A stretch of 64,000 bases of DNA from Parapedobacter defluvii (GTDB lineage: Bacteria > Bacteroidota > Bacteroidia > Sphingobacteriales > Sphingobacteriaceae): the NCBI RefSeq assembly GCF_014642075.1, contig NZ_BMIK01000002.1:248001-312000 (forward strand). Reading direction: 5' to 3'. A program made the position numbers and the translations under genes. Every line of letters begins with the position of its first letter. Position 1 is the first letter of the stretch. The notes below the pieces were generated by a model. The model was not told the DNA's origin. It made no database searches and saw only the letters and a list, made by a program, of their open reading frames with translations. Below are positions 57,695 to 64,000 of the stretch, piece by piece.

Positions 57695-57702
57695 TAGCTT
57701 TG
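57695..57702 (+). promoter_or_regulatory. -7 element TAGCTTTG for the DUF6377 gene
   Basis: Exact TAnnTTTG, 38 bases before the ATG at 57741, which supports that start over an open ATG at 57618 inside hairpin 2. Confidence 0.6.
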
Positions 57703-57740
57703 CAGATTACGACGACTTACCCGGCCAATTCGTATTGCAA

Positions 57741-59375
57741 ATGAAAAGACTTTTATTCATCATCACGGCTGTATTGGGTTTCAGTACATTTTCCTTTCCG
57801 AAAAGCCGGGGTACTGAAATAGATTCGCTGTTGCAGGTTTTGGATAAAACCATTGCGAAACGCGCGGTTTATATCGCGGAAAAAGAACGGAAAATTGACG
57901 AGATAAAGCGTTTGCTTCAGTATGAACATTCCCCGGAAAAGCGCTTTCAATTGAATAACACATTGATAACCGAATATCAGTCATTCATATGTGATTCCGC
58001 GTTAAGTTACATAAATCGGAATATCCAATTGGCAAATACCCTGAACAACAAAGGGTTTATGGATGAGAGCAGATTAAAACTAGCTTTCGTACTATCAATA
58101 TCGGGCCTGTTTACCCAGGCTTCCGAAGTTTTCGATTCCATCCAATACGATACGCTACCCCAGCACCTGAAGGTATGGTACTGTTGGAGTTATATCCGTT
58201 ATAACGAAAATCTGATCAAATATACCGATCATCCAACGTACGAAGCCGTGCATGTACGGGAGATTGCAAGATGCAGGGATACCCTGATGAACCTACTTAG
58301 TAAGGATACCGAAGATAGAGATATCTATCTAAAGGAAAAGTCTTTCAAGCTGAAGGCAGAAGGTGCTTTTGAAGCTTCTGCTGAAATCCAGGCTGAACTC
58401 ATCAAAAAAGAGCCGGTCGATTCCCACGGGTATGCGATGGCTGCCATGGGACTATCTATGATTTACAAGGAATTGGGAAATCAATCGCTGCAGGAAAAAT
58501 ACCTGCTGCTTGCTGCCATAACCGATGTGAGGCTAGCGGTGAAAGAAAACGAATCGTTACTGACATTGGCTATCTATTTATATGAGCGGGGAGAAGTAGA
58601 CCGGGCTTACAATTATATACAGGCCGCCCTTGACGATGCAAATTTTTACAATTCACGTTTCAGGAATGCGGTGATCGCACGCACACAGCCCAAAATTGAA
58701 GCCATGTACCTGGCAAAGATCGAACAGCAGCGGAGAAATTTGAGATCATACGCGTTGGCAATCAGTGTTTTCCTGATTATCCTAGTCGTTACGTTATACT
58801 TCCTTTACAAACAAATAAAGACCGTATCACGAGCCCGGCGGAATCTGAATACAATTAACGCACAATTAATATCCGCTAACCAACGGCTGGATGAAGCTAA
58901 CCTGATACGGGAACGGTACATCGGATATTACATCAACCAATGTGCTGTATACCTCGACAAGTTGGACGAGTTCCGGAAAACTGTTAACCGAAAAATTAAA
59001 GCCGGACAGCTGGACGAACTGCAAAAGCTGAGTGTATCTACATCTACAGCTACGCTTGAAAAAGATGCACAGGAACTGTATACGGATTTCGATCGTACAT
59101 TTCTGGAAGTATATCCGGATTTCGTAGAAGAATTTAATGCATTGCTCCGGGAGGATGAGCGATACGAACTTAAGAAAGATCACCTGAATACAGAACTTCG
59201 CATATTCGCGTTGATCCGGTTGGGGATAACGGATGTCAATCAAATTGCTACTTTTCTGAGGTATTCCATCCAGACGATTTATAACTATAAGAGCAAAGTG
59301 AAAGGAAAGGCTGTCGTCGATGCCGATCATTTTGAAGAAAAAGTAAAAAAAATCGGTACATTTCCCGTCCGATAA
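57741..59375 (+). CDS. DUF6377 membrane-spanning regulator with TPR-like sensor and C-terminal HTH
   Basis: 544 residues. A signal/anchor at 1-20; a helical, TPR-like extracytoplasmic part (about 30-330) with repeated pairs such as 'LKLAFVLSISGLFTQASEVFDS' and 'LTLAIYLYERGEVDRAYNYIQAAL'; one membrane segment at about 335-357 ('SYALAISVFLIILVVTLYFLY'); a coiled coil (358-390); then a cytoplasmic domain ending in a LuxR/winged-type HTH, 'TELRIFALIRLGITDVNQIATFLRYSIQTIYNYKSKVKG'. The layout suggests a one-component sensor that binds a ligand in the periplasm and DNA inside, comparable to membrane regulators of glycan loci such as SusR; that link is inference. It sits next to an SGNH/GH92 operon with an operator-like dyad. 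Confidence 0.82.
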   Translation: MKRLLFIITAVLGFSTFSFPKSRGTEIDSLLQVLDKTIAKRAVYIAEKERKIDEIKRLLQYEHSPEKRFQLNNTLITEYQSFICDSALSYINRNIQLANTLNNKGFMDESRLKLAFVLSISGLFTQASEVFDSIQYDTLPQHLKVWYCWSYIRYNENLIKYTDHPTYEAVHVREIARCRDTLMNLLSKDTEDRDIYLKEKSFKLKAEGAFEASAEIQAELIKKEPVDSHGYAMAAMGLSMIYKELGNQSLQEKYLLLAAITDVRLAVKENESLLTLAIYLYERGEVDRAYNYIQAALDDANFYNSRFRNAVIARTQPKIEAMYLAKIEQQRRNLRSYALAISVFLIILVVTLYFLYKQIKTVSRARRNLNTINAQLISANQRLDEANLIRERYIGYYINQCAVYLDKLDEFRKTVNRKIKAGQLDELQKLSVSTSTATLEKDAQELYTDFDRTFLEVYPDFVEEFNALLREDERYELKKDHLNTELRIFALIRLGITDVNQIATFLRYSIQTIYNYKSKVKGKAVVDADHFEEKVKKIGTFPVR

Positions 59376-59464
59376 GTTCTCACGCGTTTACCAATTGTCT
59401 TCTGTCTACTGATGTTAACTGGCTTATTTAAAGTTTTTTATATTTTTTAAAATTGAAAATCACT

Positions 59465-59506
59465 TACCAATATCCCTACTTGTGCATACAGGCGGGGGTA
59501 TTGGTA
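59465..59506. promoter_or_regulatory. 12-bp dyad abutting the SGNH-GH92 promoter
   Basis: TACCAATATCCC (59465-59476) and GGGGTATTGGTA (59495-59506) are inverted repeats matching at 11 of 12, separated by 18 bases (30 bp centre to centre, about three helical turns). They cover the -33 region of the promoter at 59509-59516. A candidate operator for the adjacent DUF6377 regulator. Confidence 0.5.
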
Positions 59507-59508
59507 TA

Positions 59509-59516
59509 TAAATTTG
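59509..59516 (+). promoter_or_regulatory. -7 element TAAATTTG for the SGNH-GH92 operon
   Basis: Exact TAnnTTTG, 68 bases before the start at 59585. The canonical -33 is missing, which fits a promoter that needs an activator. Confidence 0.55.
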
Positions 59517-59584
59517 CCAGTACTGGGAAAACAGGTGAATCCGGATTCCAGCTAACGCGTAACCTGTTAGATTATAAACTTTAA

Positions 59585-61006
59585 ATGATAAGCATTGCTA
59601 TGAAAATCCGTCTTTTCCTGATCGCCTGGCTGTACCTGCTGATTCCGTTTTTTTTTCGATCGGGACCGATTGCCCGGGCCCAGGAGATAAAACCATTCAA
59701 AAACAACGACCGGGTTGTCTTTTTAGGTAACAGCATCACCGATGGTGGGCATTATCATTCGTATATATGGCTCTACTACATGACACGGTTTCCGGGTATG
59801 AATTTATCGGTACAAAATGCAGGCATCGGTGGAGACCGGGTCGTGGAAATGGTGAAGCGCCTAGACGGGGATGTTTTCAGTAAACACCCAACGGTACTTG
59901 TAACGACATTCGGCATGAATGATTCGGGTTATTTTGAATACAACGGTTCGGAACCTGATAAGTTTGCGGATGAAAAGGTAAAGGAGTCCTATGAGGCATA
60001 CAAAGCAATGGAAAGACGGTATCAACAGCTTACCGGCACCCGCATCGTGCTGATGGGGAGTTCGCCTTATGATGAAGGAGCGGTGATCGAAGGTAATACG
60101 CCCTTCAAGGGGAAAAATAAGGCGATGCTCCGCATCGTGGATTTTCAAAAGGCATCGGCCCAATCGAACCATTGGGAATTTCTTGACCTTAACCAGCCGA
60201 TGACACGCATCAATGAACGGATTCAACAGGAGGATCCGGCATTTACACTCTGTGGAAACGACCGTATTCACCCCGACAACGACGGACACATGGTGATGGC
60301 ATACCTGTTTCTGAAAGCACAGGGGTTTGCAGGAAACAAGGTGGCCGAAATAGCCATTGACGCCGCTAGCGGAAAAGTAGCCTCGGCTGTTAACTGCCAC
60401 CTGTCCCGCCTCAAAAAAACACCAACCGGCATTTCGGTTGATTACAAGGCAAATTCATTACCCTATCCGTTGGATACGGTGCCAAGGGGATGGGGAAACA
60501 AAAAAAGTCAATTTGACGCGCTGCGTGCAGTCCCGTTCCTAGAAGAAATGAATCAGGAACAGTTGGTTGTGACGGGATTGAACGGACGCCATCAGTTGGT
60601 CATAGACGGCGAAGAAATCGGGGTGTGGTCTGCGGAAGATTTTGCCAAGGGTATCAACCTCGCTGCATTGAGTAATACCCCGCAATACCAACAGGCATTG
60701 GGAGTTATGTATTTAAATGAAGAGCGGTGGGAAATTGAGCGCAGGTTCAGGGATTACGCCTGGGTACAGTATAACTTCTTCCAGCCGAGGGGACTGCTGG
60801 ATGCCAATAACCGACAAGCCATCGAGGTAATGGATGCGCATATTGCAACCGACGGCTGGTTAAAGGCTAAAAGAGACCTGTATGCAAGGGCAATGTTGCC
60901 CGAAGTCCGGCAGGCCTGGCAGGATCAGCTAGATCAATTGGTCGCCGCCATCCGGGAGGCCGGTGTACCCAGGACGCGGAAAATCACGCTTGTGGCAGTT
61001 CAGTAA
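59585..61006 (+). CDS. Secreted SGNH/GDSL hydrolase
   Basis: 473 residues (a second ATG at 59600 is equally likely). Signal peptide ending near 'GPIARAQEIKPF'. SGNH blocks: I 'VVFLGNSITDGGHYH' (Ser50), II 'NAGIGGDRVVEM' (Gly), III 'TFGMNDSGYF' (Asn), V 'NDRIHPDNDGHMVMAYLF' (Asp and His). Block I reads GNSIT as in glycan/acetyl-ester hydrolases. The C-terminal ~170 residues form an extra helical region with many Gln/Arg. It probably removes esters such as acetyl groups from the glycan that the GH92 enzymes trim. First gene of the operon with GH92. Confidence 0.87.
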   Translation: MISIAMKIRLFLIAWLYLLIPFFFRSGPIARAQEIKPFKNNDRVVFLGNSITDGGHYHSYIWLYYMTRFPGMNLSVQNAGIGGDRVVEMVKRLDGDVFSKHPTVLVTTFGMNDSGYFEYNGSEPDKFADEKVKESYEAYKAMERRYQQLTGTRIVLMGSSPYDEGAVIEGNTPFKGKNKAMLRIVDFQKASAQSNHWEFLDLNQPMTRINERIQQEDPAFTLCGNDRIHPDNDGHMVMAYLFLKAQGFAGNKVAEIAIDAASGKVASAVNCHLSRLKKTPTGISVDYKANSLPYPLDTVPRGWGNKKSQFDALRAVPFLEEMNQEQLVVTGLNGRHQLVIDGEEIGVWSAEDFAKGINLAALSNTPQYQQALGVMYLNEERWEIERRFRDYAWVQYNFFQPRGLLDANNRQAIEVMDAHIATDGWLKAKRDLYARAMLPEVRQAWQDQLDQLVAAIREAGVPRTRKITLVAVQ

Positions 61007-61033
61007 ACAAAAGTAAGGTAAGTTAAATCATTC

Positions 61034-63376
61034 ATGGTAATTAAGAAGATGGGCTATTGCCTGGGGGTTGTATTTTTTCTATTGGGTGCTTGTACAGAAA
61101 GTAAGCAGGTGGAAAACGTTTCGGTATCGGATTATGTGAACCCGTTTATCGGTGCCAGCACCAGTACCGGGGCAGCCGGCGTATACCACGGGCTGGGAAA
61201 AACCTTTCCGGGAGCAACTACGCCCTACGGAATGGTGCAGGTCAGTCCCAATACGATAACAGGGGGAGACAACAGTCCCGGATACAGCTACGAGCATAAA
61301 ACCATTGAGGGCTTTGCGTTTACGCAGATGAGTGGGGTGGGATGGTTTGGCGATCTGGGTAATTTTCTGGTGATGCCCACAACAGGAAAGCTGAAAACGA
61401 TTGCCGGCAAAGAGGACGGGAGTATTCAGGGATACCGTTCGTATTACGACAAAGATTCGGAGGTTGCCGAACCGGGTTATTATGCCGTGGAACTAACGGA
61501 TTATCGGATCAACGTTGAAACCACCGCAGCTCCGCACAGCGGGATGATCCGGTTTACATTTCCGGAACATCAGGAATCCCGGATACAGATCGACTTGGCA
61601 CGGCGCGTGGGAGGTACATCCGTAAGGCAGTATATCCGTAAAGTCGATGACCAAACGATACAAGGATGGATGAAATGCACACCCGAAGGCGGGGGATGGG
61701 GAGATGGCGAAGGGAAGGCCGACTATACGGTCTATTTTTATGCGCATTTCAGCAAACCACTGGATGATTACGGTTTCTGGAGTGCGGATATTCCGGATGG
61801 ATGGTCCCGTAAACGGGATGATGTGGTGAGCGAAGGGTACCTCCGGCGTGTGGAAAAAGCGGAGATCATCAGCGGACAGTCTGAATTGGAGGGAAAGCAC
61901 CTTGGCTTCTTCTCCGAGTTCGAAACGCACGAAAACGAAGAAGTTACGTTGCAGGTGGGCATCTCGTTCGTTGATATGGAGGGTGCGGAAACTAATTTCA
62001 GAAAGGAAATAGAAGGGAAAGATTTTGATCAGGTACGGGCAGAAGCTAAAAAACGGTGGAACGAATCGTTATCGGGTATCCAAGTAAAGGGCGGGACGGA
62101 TGACCAGCGGACGATTTTCTATACGGCCCTTTATCATACGATGATCGACCCCCGGACCTATACCGATGTAGACGGTCGGTATGTGGGAGGTGATAAAAAA
62201 ATACACGAACGCGGAACCTATACGAGGCGGACTATCTTTAGTGGGTGGGATGTATTCCGCAGCCAATTTCCCCTACAGACCCTCATCAACCCCCGATTGG
62301 TCAGCGATCAGTTGAATTCGCTGATTTCGCTTGCCGAAGAATCGGGACGGGGATATTTTGAGCGTTGGGAGCTGATGAATGCGTATTCGGGATGCATGAT
62401 CGGCAATCCCGCACTATCGGTGCTGGCAGACGCCTATGTCAAAGGTATCCGGGATTATGATGCAGAAAAGGCCTTCCAATATGCCCTCAATACTTCAAAA
62501 CTGTTCGGCAACGATAAGCTGGGTTATACCGGCCCTCCTTTCAGCATTTCCAATACCCTGGAATACGCGTATACCGATTGGTGTATTTCGCAACTGGCCA
62601 ACGGATTGGGTAAAAAGGAGGAGGCACAGCTTTTCCTGGAAAAAGGGCAGGCATACCGGAATATTTTTGACTCCGAAAAGGGATGGTTCCGCCCAAAGAA
62701 GGACGATGGTTCCTGGGAAGAATGGCCGGATAGTGCACGGACGAAAGAATGGTATGGAAGCATCGAATCCAACCCCTACCAGCAAGGCTGGTTTGTTCCG
62801 CACGATATTCCTGGCATGATCGAATTGATGGGGGGACGCAGCAAGGTGCTGGAAGACCTCACCAATTTTTTCGAAAAAACGCCGGAACATATGCTGTGGA
62901 ACGATTATTACAACCATGCCAATGAACCGGTGCACCTTGTCCCGTTTCTTTTTAACCAGTTGGATGCCCCCTGGATGACCCAGAAATGGACCCGCCACAT
63001 TTGCGAAAAAGCCTATAAAAATTCCGTGGAAGGCATTGTAGGAAACGAAGATGTGGGACAGATGTCGGCCTGGTATGTGCTGGCAGCTTCCGGGATACAC
63101 CCATCCTGTCCGGGAAATACGCGTTACGAAATAACCAGTCCGCTTTTTGACGAAGTGGAGTTTGCGCTGGATCCGCACTATTTCAGCGGGAAGTCTTTTA
63201 AAATAAAGGCTCATGACAACTCGTCCGAAAACACGTACATACAAAAGGCATTGCTGAATGGGCAACCTTACAACAAGTGCTATATAGACTTTCAGGATAT
63301 GGTTTCAGGAGGTACGCTTGAATTGTTTATGGGGCCTCAACCCAATACGGATTGGGGAAGAACCGCAGGTAGCTAA
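61034..63376 (+). CDS. GH92 family alpha-mannosidase-type lipoprotein
   Basis: 780 residues. Lipobox with Cys20 ('VVFFLLGACTES'). The N-terminal beta-sandwich begins 'VSDYVNPFIGASTSTGAAGVYHGLGKTFPGATTPYGMVQVSP', the GH92 opening. The (alpha/alpha)6 domain has 'YTDVDGRYVG', 'IFSGWDVFRSQFPLQTLI', 'WFVPHDIPGMIELMGG', 'HANEPVHLVPFLFN' (catalytic region) and 'GNEDVGQMSAWYVLAASGIHP'. GH92 enzymes are Ca-dependent, inverting exo-alpha-mannosidases acting on N-glycans or mannans. The lipid anchor places it at the periplasmic or cell-surface side. Linkage specificity cannot be read. Confidence 0.95.
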   Translation: MVIKKMGYCLGVVFFLLGACTESKQVENVSVSDYVNPFIGASTSTGAAGVYHGLGKTFPGATTPYGMVQVSPNTITGGDNSPGYSYEHKTIEGFAFTQMSGVGWFGDLGNFLVMPTTGKLKTIAGKEDGSIQGYRSYYDKDSEVAEPGYYAVELTDYRINVETTAAPHSGMIRFTFPEHQESRIQIDLARRVGGTSVRQYIRKVDDQTIQGWMKCTPEGGGWGDGEGKADYTVYFYAHFSKPLDDYGFWSADIPDGWSRKRDDVVSEGYLRRVEKAEIISGQSELEGKHLGFFSEFETHENEEVTLQVGISFVDMEGAETNFRKEIEGKDFDQVRAEAKKRWNESLSGIQVKGGTDDQRTIFYTALYHTMIDPRTYTDVDGRYVGGDKKIHERGTYTRRTIFSGWDVFRSQFPLQTLINPRLVSDQLNSLISLAEESGRGYFERWELMNAYSGCMIGNPALSVLADAYVKGIRDYDAEKAFQYALNTSKLFGNDKLGYTGPPFSISNTLEYAYTDWCISQLANGLGKKEEAQLFLEKGQAYRNIFDSEKGWFRPKKDDGSWEEWPDSARTKEWYGSIESNPYQQGWFVPHDIPGMIELMGGRSKVLEDLTNFFEKTPEHMLWNDYYNHANEPVHLVPFLFNQLDAPWMTQKWTRHICEKAYKNSVEGIVGNEDVGQMSAWYVLAASGIHPSCPGNTRYEITSPLFDEVEFALDPHYFSGKSFKIKAHDNSSENTYIQKALLNGQPYNKCYIDFQDMVSGGTLELFMGPQPNTDWGRTAGS

Positions 63377-63382
63377 AACAAA

Positions 63383-64000
63383 ATGGGTTTGAAAATTAAA
63401 ACGGGATATCGAATGACCGGAAAATTTCTGGCGGGGTTGGCCACCGTTCTGTTGGTTACCGCCTATTCGTTCGCACAGGAACGGGATTTGGTGAAGTATG
63501 TCAACACCTTGCAGGGAACCGATTCGGAGTGGGCATTGTCTTACGGAAATACCTATCCTACGGTAGGGTTGCCCTTTGGTGTCCATTTCTTTTCCGCCCA
63601 AACCGGCAAAAACGGAGACGGGTGGAAATATCAATATAAAGCCACTACCATCCGGGGATTTCAGCAGGTTCACCAGTGCAGTCCATGGATGAACGACTAC
63701 GCGGTTTTTTCGCTTATGCCGGGTATCGGAAACCTGGTGGTCAACGAGGATGCACGGGCATTGGCTTTCAGCCACGACCATGAGGTGGCAAAGCCGCACT
63801 ATTATGCGGTCAAATTTGATAACGGCATACAGGCGGAAATCAGTCCCGTTGAACGGGGAGCACATATGCGATTCAGCTTTCCGGGAAAGCAAAAGGCTTA
63901 TCTGGTGCTGGACGGGTTTATCAAGGACAGTGAGGTGAAAATCATTCCAGAGGAACGCAAAATCATCGGCTTTGTCAATAACGGACGTTTTGTGCCGGAA
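63383..64000 (+). CDS. Second GH92-type glycoside hydrolase (3' end outside window)
   Basis: 206 codons are visible and the frame runs off the right edge. ATG at 63383, or 63413, which gives a cleaner signal peptide (MTGKFLAGLATVLLVTAYSFAQ). The mature start 'ERDLVKYVNTLQGTDSEWALSYGNTYPTVGLPFGVHFF' is the GH92 opening, in a different form from the upstream gene (no lipobox; QGTDS instead of IGAST). 'GWKYQYKATTIRGFQQVHQCSPWMNDYAVFSLMP' corresponds to the SYDH-like block. It starts 7 bases after the first GH92 gene, so both are on one message. Different subtypes suggest two linkages are cut. Confidence 0.9.
   Translation, partial: MGLKIKTGYRMTGKFLAGLATVLLVTAYSFAQERDLVKYVNTLQGTDSEWALSYGNTYPTVGLPFGVHFFSAQTGKNGDGWKYQYKATTIRGFQQVHQCSPWMNDYAVFSLMPGIGNLVVNEDARALAFSHDHEVAKPHYYAVKFDNGIQAEISPVERGAHMRFSFPGKQKAYLVLDGFIKDSEVKIIPEERKIIGFVNNGRFVPE

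Noticed and set aside
1-64000. Phage, integrative element, CRISPR, tRNA or rRNA genes
   Set aside because: No integrase, transposase, capsid gene, regular spacer array or tRNA-like cloverleaf was seen on either strand; housekeeping clusters run through most of the window.

Overview
The window is chromosomal DNA of a Bacteroidota, most likely a member of the Sphingobacteriaceae. Supporting signs are the cluster CBS protein-nadK-porG-like (DUF6089)-uppS-bamA-ompH, a GLPGLI-family protein beside an outer-membrane beta-barrel receptor, DUF2795, HYC_CC_PP and DUF6377 families, GH92 enzymes, and repeated use of the Bacteroidota promoter element TAnnTTTG a few bases ahead of start codons. No tRNA, rRNA, CRISPR array, prophage or insertion sequence is visible. 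Gene assignments come from reading the translated sequence and known family motifs; no database search was run.

Layout. 1-6585 (minus): envelope assembly (OmpH/Skp, BamA, UppS, PorG-like), NAD kinase and a CBS protein. 6785-8570 (plus): a two-gene acyltransferase operon resembling glycine/ornithine-lipid synthesis. 8631-18399 (mostly minus): YqeY, a CBS protein, SprT-like protease, a double ABC ATPase, NhaA, TsaC/Sua5, AsnS, Lgt and SucC. 18481-22775 (plus): LolD-like ATPase, a lone pre-ATP-grasp-like domain, a degenerate HAD protein, an S41 lipoprotease and a LacI regulator. 22867-27185: two dihydrolipoyl dehydrogenases, a thioesterase and an azurin-like lipoprotein. 27273-33379 (minus): two hybrid histidine kinases around CheR and CheB, without chemoreceptors or CheA. 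34734-43541: FloA, KdsC, Maf, a metal-type TonB receptor with its HYC_CC_PP neighbour, and a flotillin/NfeD pair. 43538-47294 (minus): trpL-trpD-trpF-trpB-trpA. 47410-53453: TatD, TcdA, Crp/Fnr regulator, MacB-type ATPase, PlsC and an M20 peptidase. 53881-57470 (plus): outer-membrane receptor plus GLPGLI protein. 57741-64000 (plus): a membrane-spanning DUF6377 regulator followed by an SGNH hydrolase and two GH92 alpha-mannosidase-type genes, the second cut by the window edge; this is the start of a mannoside/N-glycan utilisation locus.

The most interesting signals are non-coding. (1) A trp attenuator: a 15-residue leader peptide with tandem Trp codons, then an intrinsic terminator directly ahead of trpD. 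(2) A 108-bp element, including an ATG, present twice in opposite orientation (9989-10096 and 37257-37364) at about 93% identity; one copy is the 5' region of a CBS-protein gene, the other leads only into an 18-codon remnant. (3) Overlapping, mutually exclusive inverted repeats upstream of the M20 peptidase. (4) A pair of large hairpins between the GLPGLI and DUF6377 genes. (5) A 12-bp dyad against the promoter of the SGNH-GH92 operon, a candidate operator for the adjacent regulator. (6) A family of short-word, low-complexity sequences between genes.
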